Positions 7,055-13,405 of a stretch of 15,081 bases of DNA are shown here, one piece after another. The notes beneath the pieces were generated by a model. It was not told the DNA's origin, did no database searches, and was given only the letters and a program-made list of their open reading frames with translations. How positions within the stretch are numbered: position 1 is the first letter of the stretch; each line of letters starts with the position of its first letter. The position numbers and the translations under genes were made by a program. Source of the stretch: Panacagrimonas sp041635265 (GTDB lineage: Bacteria > Pseudomonadota > Gammaproteobacteria > Nevskiales > Nevskiaceae); the NCBI GenBank assembly GCA_041635265.1, contig JBFJJV010000071.1:1-15081 (forward strand), in the 5' to 3' direction.

Positions 7055-7082
7055 ACGTGCACACAACGTGTAAAAGACACGT
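7055..7082. promoter_or_regulatory. Probable repressor operator cluster
   Basis: ACGTGT (7066-7071) and ACACGT (7077-7082) form a perfect inverted repeat with a 5-base spacer. A third half-site, AACGTGC, lies at 7055-7060 just upstream in direct orientation. Related ACACGA/AACGT sequences occur at 7017-7028. The cluster lies between the divergent repressor and AlpA-like genes. A weak promoter-like pair for the rightward genes (TTTACG 7030-7035, TAACGT 7053-7058, spacing 17) overlaps it, so occupancy would block rightward transcription. Confidence 0.5.
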
Positions 7083-7101
7083 GAAAACAGAGAGAATGTG
7101 T

Positions 7102-7377
7102 ATGTTTCGGCAATCGAACACAAGTCTGCGCGCAAGCGATCCAGATTGGGATGGACAGATGCTTGATGCGGCGGACTTGGCGAACCTCCTTGGGATTTCG
7201 ATTTCGACCGTCCTGACTAAGAGAAGCCGTAACCCCGACGGACTGCCGCCTCCCTGCTATCGGAGACCCCTCCGCTGGCGAAAAGAAGGGGTCCTCCAGT
7301 GGCTAAAGGCCCAAGAGCAGATGGAGCAGGAGAGGATCAAAGAGGAAATGGCTCCTATGGGTCGATCACGCGGATAA
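7102..7377 (+). CDS. AlpA/MerR-like winged HTH protein, putative excisionase or transcription activator
   Basis: A 91-residue protein. The core LDAADLANLLGISISTVLTK, followed by PPPCYRRPLRWRKEGVLQWL, is the usual pattern of AlpA/excisionase-type HTH proteins: an HTH, then the wing and a W-x-x-x-x-V-x-x-W tail. Proteins of this family act as excisionases or activate integrase genes in phage satellites and integrative elements. The open frame extends upstream to a GTG at 7057. I prefer ATG 7102 because it has a GAGAG purine stretch about 8 bases upstream and leaves the operator palindrome outside the coding region. Its stop codon overlaps the AGGAGGT ribosome site of the replication gene, so the two are probably translationally coupled. 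Confidence 0.75.
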   Translation: MFRQSNTSLRASDPDWDGQMLDAADLANLLGISISTVLTKRSRNPDGLPPPCYRRPLRWRKEGVLQWLKAQEQMEQERIKEEMAPMGRSRG

Positions 7378-7389
7378 GGAGGTCCGCCA

Positions 7390-8304
7390 GTGCCTCGGAG
7401 CACTTGGCTCTTAGGGGCTCCTGGTCAACTGCAGCTGGAGCAATTTCTAGAGCCGCCGACGGCAGGCGATATCTGGTTCGTGCACTCGGCATTGTGCTCC
7501 GCGCACTTTCCTAGATCTGGTTGCGAACTGGCGCATCACGAGCGGATAGCGAACAAGGTCATCCTCAGAATTGAAAGGGGATCGCTTGCTATCGATGGCA
7601 AGTGGGTGCAGCAGGAAATGCCCTCCGGAGCTCTCGCCAGGCTCTTGTTTGCCTATATCTGCACATCAGCCATCAAGACCAAGTCGAGATCGCTGACGCT
7701 GGAGAGTTCCAGCCGCCAATTGCTTCTTCTGCTGGGTCGCGGGTCGGGCGGCGGCCAACGAGACCGAGGTGGGTACAGGGCACTGGAAAGGCAGCTCGAC
7801 GCACTCCTTTCCTGCCGAATACTTCTGGGATTCAGTAAGACGGGCGAATACGTTACGGCCGATGTGTCAGTCGCACGTCGAATAGCCGTTTGGCGTGAAA
7901 GTGCGCGTGGCGTCGCTGGTATGCCGCGGGCCGTAGAGCTTTCAGAGGAGTTCTTCAAACACCTTCAGCGGCACGCGGTACCGGTGGACAAAAGGGCGCT
8001 AATTGCCCTTGGCGGTTCGGCATGGGCCCTCGACGTCTACACCTTTGTGGTGAAGCGCTTGGCGTACCTGAACAGATCTTTCAAACCTAACGAGTTCATT
8101 CGGTGGCGGCGCCTACATTTCCAGTTTTGTGGCTCCAGCGTCGGACCCACGAGGGACTTCAAGGCTCGCGTCAGGGAGTCGTTGGCGAGGGTCCAGATTG
8201 TCTATCCAATGGCGAGAGTTTCGGTTGTCCGAGGCGGCCTTTTATTCGAGAAATCGCCGCCACCTGTGTCAGCGTCGACTGCTTCCGAGGCTGTGCATAA
8301 CTAA
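7390..8304 (+). CDS. Plasmid-type replication initiator, RepA_C-like
   Basis: A 304-residue protein that resembles the plasmid-encoded RepA (RepA_C, PF04796) family. Visible landmarks in family order are GALARLLFAYICTSAIKTKS (80-99), the glycine-rich turn LLGRGSGGG with GYRALERQLDALL (114-140), AWALDVYTFVVKRLAYL (211-227, matching the family's L-A-L-D-I-Y-T segment), FKARVRESLARVQIVYP (257-273) and a final hydrophobic strand (VVRGGLLF). Such initiators bind iterons and open the origin. The start is GTG 7390, with a near-perfect AGGAGGT six bases upstream. Its stop lies only 9 bases before the first iteron. It would allow autonomous replication of the excised circle. The family assignment is from motif memory, not a search. 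Confidence 0.8.
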   Translation: MPRSTWLLGAPGQLQLEQFLEPPTAGDIWFVHSALCSAHFPRSGCELAHHERIANKVILRIERGSLAIDGKWVQQEMPSGALARLLFAYICTSAIKTKSRSLTLESSSRQLLLLLGRGSGGGQRDRGGYRALERQLDALLSCRILLGFSKTGEYVTADVSVARRIAVWRESARGVAGMPRAVELSEEFFKHLQRHAVPVDKRALIALGGSAWALDVYTFVVKRLAYLNRSFKPNEFIRWRRLHFQFCGSSVGPTRDFKARVRESLARVQIVYPMARVSVVRGGLLFEKSPPPVSASTASEAVHN

Positions 8305-8452
8305 AGTTATCCACGCGACATTTACCCCCACCAGTGCGCGACATTTACCCCCACTTTAAGAGAAAAAGTGCGCGACATTTACCCCCACCCAATTACTAAT
8401 AGTTAAAGATCTAATAGATAGCTAATAGTAGGCACCGAGCTTCTGTGGATAA
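8292..8452. other. Putative plasmid origin of replication (oriV): DnaA boxes, iterons, AT-rich repeats
   Basis: The components in order are as follows. DnaA-box matches TGTGCATAA (8292-8300) and TTATCCACG (8307-8315, one mismatch) face each other. Three identical iterons follow (8314-8388). Next is an AT-rich stretch, about 8389-8432, with CTAATAG at 8396, 8411 and 8422. A perfect DnaA box, TGTGGATAA, ends it at 8444-8452. This is the textbook layout of an iteron-controlled origin, placed directly after its initiator gene. Confidence 0.85.
8314..8388 (+). repeat. Three direct 18-bp iterons
   Basis: CGCGACATTTACCCCCAC occurs exactly at 8314-8331, 8337-8354 and 8371-8388. Start-to-start spacings are 23 and 34 bp, differing by 11, about one helical turn. 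All copies would therefore lie on nearly the same DNA face, as expected for cooperative initiator binding. The second and third copies share a few extra bases (AGTG) on the left. Confidence 0.92.
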
Positions 8453-8611
8453 GTAGCCCTATGCAGATTGCCATCCGGGTTTCGACCGGCCCTTTTGTTG
8501 TTCTGCGAATCTGAACAGGAATTGCATTACCCGTTCATGGCTGGTTTTCCAGGAGGGGAGGGTTGATGGTCTCCGGTTCGTCACGACTTTCCAGTGCGAG
8601 CCAGATAGTCA

Positions 8612-8641
8612 TTGATGCCCAGCAGGACGTATGAGTAAATT
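8612..8641 (+). promoter_or_regulatory. Candidate hipBA promoter
   Basis: TTGATG (8612-8617) and TAAATT (8636-8641) are separated by 18 bases, each matching four of six consensus positions. Predicted transcription would start just before the two GGGAT/ATCCC operators, fitting autoregulation by the antitoxin. Visual call only. The preceding stretch 8453-8611 holds nothing else I can identify. Confidence 0.35.
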
Positions 8642-8652
8642 ATGTTCAATAA

Positions 8653-8700
8653 GGGATATTGATATTTGATCCCTTTAATGGGATAGTGGCCCGGTATCCC
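8653..8700. promoter_or_regulatory. Two symmetrical HipB-type operators
   Basis: GGGAT at 8653-8657 pairs with ATCCC at 8669-8673, and GGGAT at 8680-8684 pairs with ATCCC at 8696-8700. Both are GGGAT-N11-ATCCC, 21 bp long and 27 bp apart. The arms extend to 7 bp (AAGGGAT/ATCCCTT) in the first and 6 bp (GGGATA/TATCCC) in the second. They end 12 bases before the preferred antitoxin start. E. coli HipB binds TATCC-N8-GGATA-type sites, so the half-site is similar but in opposite order. Confidence 0.7.
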
Positions 8701-8712
8701 CAATCGGGAATC

Positions 8713-8988
8713 ATGATGCAGATACAAAACACAATTGATGTGGGCCGGGCCATCAAACGTCGGCGGCAAGAGTTACAGCTGTCGCAGCGGGATTTGGCTG
8801 ATCGGCACGGGACCACTCAAAAATGGATTTCCCTGGTCGAGAACGGCAAAGACGGGGTATCCATGGGCCAGGTTCTGCGTCTGCTCAAAACCCTCGAGCT
8901 GAGGCTGGAGATCACGCCCCCTGGCGAGCCGATTGAGACGGTGAAGAATTCAAACCGCCTTGCCTCCATCATCGATCGACATCGCTGA
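8713..8988 (+). CDS. hipB: HipB-type antitoxin, Xre-family HTH
   Basis: A 91-residue antitoxin and autorepressor. The HTH domain occupies about residues 10-65 (IKRRRQELQLSQRDLADRHG, then TTQKWISLVENGKDGVSMGQ). It is followed by a beta-strand LELRLEITPP, the dimerisation element of HipB-like proteins, and a flexible tail that normally engages HipA. It should neutralise the downstream kinase and repress the operon at the two operators just upstream. The frame is open to a TTG at 8659, but that start would put the second operator inside the gene. I prefer ATG 8713 (or 8716), which has GGGA upstream. hipA begins 8 bases after its stop. Confidence 0.88.
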   Translation: MMQIQNTIDVGRAIKRRRQELQLSQRDLADRHGTTQKWISLVENGKDGVSMGQVLRLLKTLELRLEITPPGEPIETVKNSNRLASIIDRHR

Positions 8989-8996
8989 GCGCAATC

Positions 8997-10295
8997 ATGT
9001 TGCTGGATGTCTACATCAACGAAGATCAGATCGGGCAGATCGAGAAGCAAGGCAAGGCTCTGAAATTCACGTATGAGCCGTCCTGGCGAAATGCTCCGGA
9101 CGCGCACCCCTTGTCCTATTCGATGCCTTTGGCCGGCACGACGTACGCCGACAAGGTTGTCGAAAATTTCCTCTGGGGGCTGCTGCCGGACAACGATCGA
9201 ATCCTCAGGTCTTGGGCCAAGCGCTTTAGCGTGACCCACAGTGATCCGCTGGCCTTGCTGTCGCACGTGGGCGAGGACTGCGCCGGTGCCGTCCGATTTG
9301 TGGCTCCGACGGTCAATCAACGGAGCGGAAGATCAGCAACGGCAGGTCATGTGCAGTGGCTTACGGACGAAGAACTCTGCACCCGAATCGAAGAGTTGAT
9401 TGTGCGCGGAGGTGATGGACGCCATTACGACGACGCCGGGCATTTCTCTCTGGCCGGGGCGCAGTACAAGACTGCGCTCCGCTGGGACGCCACAAGGCAG
9501 CGTTGGGGAATTCCCTCAGGCTTGGAGCCGACAACCGATATTCTCAAACCGGTCCTGACAGGTTTCGACCATCAGGCCTGGAACGAACACTTCTGTCTGC
9601 TTCTGGCAAAGGCGGCAAAAATTCCAAGTGCCGAGAGCCGCGTCGTGGACATCTGCGGCAATCAGGTGCTGGTCGTTTCCCGATATGACCGCTACGAACA
9701 AGATGGCAGGCTGACGCGCGTCCATCAGGAAGACGCTTGCCAAGCATTGGGAATCCACCCTAGTGCGAAATACGAGCGTGATGGCGGGCCAGGCGTCAAG
9801 GAAGTCTCCAGCATCATTGATGCGTCTGCCACTGCCGACGCAGATCGAGAACGCTTCTACCGCGCGTTGGTGTTGAACGTGCTGATCGGTGGGACGGACG
9901 CTCACGCGAAGAACTACAGCTTCCTGTGGGATCGCGGGCCAACGATGGTGTTGGCGCCTCTATACGACATCAACAGTTTGTGGCCTTACACGCGCCCACA
10001 CGGAAAGGATTTCGACCGCCAGCGAATCCGGACAGCGATGCGCATGGACAGCAAGTATAACATTCACCAGATGCAGCTTCGCCATATGCTGAAGACAGGG
10101 GCTCAATTGGGATATGCAAAGGCCAAGTGCCTGCAGATCCTGCATGACATGCTTGATTCGCTGCCCTCGGCGGTCGATGAACTCGCAAGCCAGTTAAGCA
10201 GCCAAGGCTGCCCCGACCAATTTGCGGACAGGCTGCGGGAGCCAATTCAGGAGGAAATTCGGCGGTGCCAAGGTTGGCTGAGCAAGGCCGGATAG
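8997..10295 (+). CDS. hipA: HipA-type serine/threonine kinase toxin
   Basis: A 432-residue toxin of the HipA family. The N-terminal subdomain (1-105) contains DKVVENFLWGLLPDNDRIL, typical of HipA_N. The regulatory serine loop is FSLAGAQYKTAL (150-161; S151 matches the autophosphorylated serine of HipA). DILKP (181-185) is the ATP-binding lysine strand. The catalytic motif GGTDAHAKNYSFL (298-310; D301, K305, N306) is followed by the metal-binding APLYDINS (320-327; D324). E. coli HipA phosphorylates glutamyl-tRNA synthetase and so induces persistence; this target is not proven here. It is co-transcribed with hipB, with a GAG ribosome site overlapping the hipB stop. The pair should stabilise the element. 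Confidence 0.93.
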   Translation: MLLDVYINEDQIGQIEKQGKALKFTYEPSWRNAPDAHPLSYSMPLAGTTYADKVVENFLWGLLPDNDRILRSWAKRFSVTHSDPLALLSHVGEDCAGAVRFVAPTVNQRSGRSATAGHVQWLTDEELCTRIEELIVRGGDGRHYDDAGHFSLAGAQYKTALRWDATRQRWGIPSGLEPTTDILKPVLTGFDHQAWNEHFCLLLAKAAKIPSAESRVVDICGNQVLVVSRYDRYEQDGRLTRVHQEDACQALGIHPSAKYERDGGPGVKEVSSIIDASATADADRERFYRALVLNVLIGGTDAHAKNYSFLWDRGPTMVLAPLYDINSLWPYTRPHGKDFDRQRIRTAMRMDSKYNIHQMQLRHMLKTGAQLGYAKAKCLQILHDMLDSLPSAVDELASQLSSQGCPDQFADRLREPIQEEIRRCQGWLSKAG

Positions 10296-10347
10296 TTTCC
10301 ATTCCTAGCGGCCGCCCGAAGTGCACCCTCCTCAGATCGACCAATAC

Positions 10348-10419
10348 GCGCATTCGGCAGACTGTTTGGGAAAGTCTGTGCGCATTGCCGGCCACCGGGA
10401 TAGTAGATTCGAGGCCGGC
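10348..10419. repeat. Inverted repeats in the hipA-to-defence-operon gap
   Basis: The 273-base gap 10296-10568 holds no gene I can support. It contains CAGACT (10358-10363)/AGTCTG (10373-10378), extended by GCGCA (10348-10352)/TGCGC (10379-10383) across a 5-base bulge. A second pair follows: GCCGGCC (10387-10393)/GGCCGGC (10413-10419). No U-tract follows either, so they are not standard intrinsic terminators. The promoter of the downstream operon should be in this gap, but I cannot place it. Confidence 0.4.
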
Positions 10420-10568
10420 TGAGCATACTGCCCAAGCGGAAGGTAAGAAACTTTCTCTCGAATATCCACCCGAAGGTAACAACGTAAGCCTAGAAAGACT
10501 GGCTATTGCACTGTAAATTGCGTTGTTGGAAGACTTTGTCTACATGGTGAACCGAATGTCTAAAAGCT

Positions 10569-11780
10569 GTGTCAGCTGTTGCATCTGAGATGCTTGACGG
10601 GGGCGGGCAACACTCGCTGTTTGCCCAATGGCCTCGAAATAATATTTCGATGCTCCTTGACAGTTGCGGGCGAGCCAGGTTTGTCGTTATTGGATGTGGG
10701 CGGGCAAAGCAGGCAGAGAAATCTAAGGCTATCGATCTGTACACATCTCAGAGGTTTCGCTTGTCTCGAGACCTTGCAGTTGCACTCGGCAAGGGATGTG
10801 CTGTGCTATCGGGAAAGCACGGATTAGTCCAACCTGGCCGGATCACTAGCCCGTACAACTTTGAGCTGTCAGCGCAGCCCCTCGAGTATCAAGAGCGATG
10901 GTCGCGGGACGTACTCGTGCGCCTAAAAAAATACTCCTCAAGCAACGACATACTATTACTGGCGCCACCTGACTACTGTTCTCCAATCCTCTCCGCAAAT
11001 GAGGCGTCGGGAAGCCAATTCCAGATAGAAGCTCCCTTCGTGACGGGAGACCGTGCTGAGGCAATCCGTTGGCTAAAGTGGGCGAAGAGAACAGCGCGAA
11101 GAGTTGAAGATCTTGGGCAGCTATATATTGCAATTGCCCAGATGCGGAAGCGTGGCTTGACATTCAAGCTAGGAGATTTATCCAGGATGGATTTGCCGCC
11201 AAGAGGCGTATATCTATTCCTAGATACCGAAGAGCAGAACTTCTTGGGGACAGGTGCTCGTATCGTCCGTGTCGGCACGCACGCTGTGAGCCGAAATTCA
11301 AAATCTTCTCTACGTTCTAGGCTAAGGGCACATCTTGGGCTGTCGTCGGGGGGCGGCAATCACAGAGCTTCAATATTTCGCCTTCACATTGGAAAGGCGC
11401 TCTTAAGATCGAAACTCTCGAACGATGAAATACCAACATGGGGCGTCGGACAAAGTGCGACAAGAGAAATCGTCTACTCGGAATGTTCCTTGGAGGAAGA
11501 AGTATCGAGTTACCTCAGGAAATTAGAGGTATGTGTTTTGCCAATCGACGACCACCCATCTAAGAGAAGTCTTCGTGCCAAAGCAGAATCACAGTTAATC
11601 GCACTCCTTACAGAAGATCAGGTTCCTATAGATCGACCAACAAAACAATGGCTTGGCGAGATGTCAGCGTCGGAAACGATCAGATCATGTGGTTTGTGGA
11701 ATTTAAGAGATGTGGCGTCCGTTTACAGGCCATCAGCGAGCGGATCCGTTTCCGATCTCATCAGCAAGGGGGTCCTTTGA
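10569..11780 (+). CDS. DUF6884-like / GIY-YIG-nuclease-like fusion, first gene of candidate defence operon
   Basis: A 403-residue two-domain protein. Residues about 36-135 resemble DUF6884: RFVVIGCGRAKQAEK, then AIDLYTSQRFRLSRDLA, then VLSGKHGLVQPG and a PYNFEL turn. Residues about 208-385 look like a divergent GIY-YIG fold: GVYLF (213-217), RIVRVGTHA (231-239), a basic helix SLRSRLRAHLG (247-257), GNHRASIFRLHIGKALL, and later AKAESQLIALL (337-347; E340 in the place of the metal-binding glutamate). The region ends with WLGEM...CGLWNLRDV, which I associate with this subfamily. The biochemical role of DUF6884 is unknown to me; the second domain suggests nucleic-acid cleavage. The start is GTG 10569; ATG 10590 and ATG 10650 are alternatives, none with a clear ribosome site. 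Its stop overlaps the next gene. Confidence 0.7.
   Translation: MSAVASEMLDGGGQHSLFAQWPRNNISMLLDSCGRARFVVIGCGRAKQAEKSKAIDLYTSQRFRLSRDLAVALGKGCAVLSGKHGLVQPGRITSPYNFELSAQPLEYQERWSRDVLVRLKKYSSSNDILLLAPPDYCSPILSANEASGSQFQIEAPFVTGDRAEAIRWLKWAKRTARRVEDLGQLYIAIAQMRKRGLTFKLGDLSRMDLPPRGVYLFLDTEEQNFLGTGARIVRVGTHAVSRNSKSSLRSRLRAHLGLSSGGGNHRASIFRLHIGKALLRSKLSNDEIPTWGVGQSATREIVYSECSLEEEVSSYLRKLEVCVLPIDDHPSKRSLRAKAESQLIALLTEDQVPIDRPTKQWLGEMSASETIRSCGLWNLRDVASVYRPSASGSVSDLISKGVL
10634..10650. promoter_or_regulatory. 17-bp perfect palindrome at an alternative start of the DUF6884 gene
   Basis: TCGAAATAATATTTCGA has 7-bp perfect arms around AAT and ends on the A of ATG 10650. If translation begins at 10650, this is a good operator or leader hairpin position. 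If it begins at GTG 10569, the palindrome is simply coding. Confidence 0.3.
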
Positions 11781-13405
11781 AAGCTGACTTTCAACAAGCT
11801 CTGATCCGCGAGCCACGCCTGCCTCGCTTCCTGTGCCACCTTTTTCAGCGGCTAAAGCAGAATAGACTGAATCTGGTAGTGGGTGCGGGCGTTTCGATGG
11901 ATGCGGGGGCTCCTTCGTGGAAAGAGTTGCTCCTTCGCCTCGCAAAGCACTCGAGCGGGATGGAAGGTGATATCGGAGCGCATCAAGAACGGGGGATGGA
12001 TTCAGAGTATTTGGGGCAAATCCTTTACCACCGCCTGCGAAGTGAGGCTCTGGATTTCAGTGAAGGATTAGCGTCGCACGCAGAAATCAAAGCTGACAAT
12101 TATTGGATGCTTGCGATATCAACCGAGATCTACAAGGATGTGTCAGAGGATCCGGACGAAATTATTCGTGCCCATCCGTATCTGCGTGAGCTGAGTCAGT
12201 TGTGTCGGAAAGTCCCGCTTGTAATCAATTTCAACTTCGACGACGTCCTTGCAGAAGCAATCATCGGCCAACAGACCAAGAGTCAAGAAGAGCGATCTTG
12301 TTCAGTAACTTGGCGCGCGCCACTAACCGATCGCTTGAATCACACCATCATTTACCATGTCAATGGGATCCTGCCAAGAAAAGCCCTGCGGAAAAGGAGT
12401 CCTGCGTTAGTGTTTACAGAGGATTCCTTCTCTGACGCCATTTCTAGATCTCCAGGTCTAAGCGCCGAAAATTTGTTTTTGAGGTTTGCGCAAAACACCA
12501 TGTTGATCCTAGGTCACTCGCTGACAGACAGATCGCTGAAAAATTATCTCCGAGTCAACAGAGACAAGAATCCCGCAAATCATCACTACTGTGTTTATTG
12601 GCTCAAAGATTTTGGTGAAATTTGCCAAACGCAACGTGAAGACATCTTTAAGGCGAATCTTGAGCTTTACAATGTGATAACGATCTTCCTAACTTCAGGC
12701 GAGCTAAACGAAGCACTTGGCCTTTTGAATCTGGATCCGCGAGATTTTTCCGACAAGATCGATCAAATGGCGCCAGATCGTAGGTCAATATTTCGCTACT
12801 ACATCGTTGGGCCAGTTGCTGGGGGGAAGTCGACCCTTATCGAACACCTACGCTGTTTCGAGACTTTGGAGGAGTGGACAAAGCCTCCCCCTCAGGTCAT
12901 GTACAAATCTTCAGATTCCCTGACAGAAGAAGAAGCGGAACAGGTCGGCCAATTTTTGTACAGCGAACTTAAAGAGAAGAATCGCCGGTTTGACGCAGCG
13001 GGTCCCGGTTTTCATTTCATGGACCGCGCGCCTTTCGACTATGTTGCATTTTCCAAAAACGATGACGAAATCAGGGAAAAAACTAAGGAGCTACAACAAC
13101 AAGTTTCCCGGCATAAAGCTCTTGCTCCAGGGCAAATAATATTTGTTAGCGCTGATGGCGAGGTGCTAGTGACCAGAAACTTAGCTAGGGGCCGTGACCC
13201 GACTAGTGCCGGCGGCAGCGACTACCTTCAAAAGCAGTCAGCAGCATTGAGAAAACTTTATCGGCCCAGCATCATCCTTGACAACGGAGCGATATCGGCT
13301 GAACAAGCCGCGAAGGAAGTCGTTCGCAAGGTTCTCCTGGAAGCATACGATGCGGCAAACATGCAAGATCTTATGACGGAATTGCTTGGCCCCCGTGATG
13401 ACTGA
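11777..13405 (+). CDS. SIR2-like NADase domain fused to P-loop nucleotide-kinase-like domain
   Basis: A 542-residue fusion. The SIR2-like domain (about 25-260) shows NAD-binding GAGVS (36-40), NFDD (153-156), HVNG (194-197; H194 as candidate catalytic histidine), FTEDSF (213-218) and LGHSLTD (245-251). Such domains in Thoeris, DSR and related defences cleave NAD+ and stop infected cells. The C-terminal domain has a Walker A, GPVAGGKST (345-353), a DRAPFDYVAF motif (416-425) like (deoxy)nucleoside or thymidylate kinases, and a possible lid, RNLARGRDP (467-475). The frame opens at 11648, but I choose TTG 11777: it overlaps the previous stop as TTGA, has AAGGGGG just upstream, and leaves a sensible N-terminus. 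Inference: the kinase-like domain senses or makes a nucleotide that controls the NADase. Confidence 0.85.
   Translation: MKADFQQALIREPRLPRFLCHLFQRLKQNRLNLVVGAGVSMDAGAPSWKELLLRLAKHSSGMEGDIGAHQERGMDSEYLGQILYHRLRSEALDFSEGLASHAEIKADNYWMLAISTEIYKDVSEDPDEIIRAHPYLRELSQLCRKVPLVINFNFDDVLAEAIIGQQTKSQEERSCSVTWRAPLTDRLNHTIIYHVNGILPRKALRKRSPALVFTEDSFSDAISRSPGLSAENLFLRFAQNTMLILGHSLTDRSLKNYLRVNRDKNPANHHYCVYWLKDFGEICQTQREDIFKANLELYNVITIFLTSGELNEALGLLNLDPRDFSDKIDQMAPDRRSIFRYYIVGPVAGGKSTLIEHLRCFETLEEWTKPPPQVMYKSSDSLTEEEAEQVGQFLYSELKEKNRRFDAAGPGFHFMDRAPFDYVAFSKNDDEIREKTKELQQQVSRHKALAPGQIIFVSADGEVLVTRNLARGRDPTSAGGSDYLQKQSAALRKLYRPSIILDNGAISAEQAAKEVVRKVLLEAYDAANMQDLMTELLGPRDD

Noticed and set aside
8314..8388. 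Iterons as a short CRISPR array
   Set aside because: Spacers are only 5 and 16 bases, repeats are 18 bp, and there are no cas genes; the position after rep fits an origin.
8581..8769. Minus-strand frame of 62 codons opposite the hipB leader
   Set aside because: It covers the operators and the antitoxin start and has no supporting signal.
10265..10516. Plus-strand frame of 83 codons after hipA
   Set aside because: It begins inside hipA, has no ribosome site and its translation shows no recognisable domain.
11648..11776. Upstream extension of the SIR2 gene to ATG 11648
   Set aside because: It would overlap the previous gene by 133 bp, lacks SIR2-like sequence, and a well-placed ribosome site serves TTG 11777.
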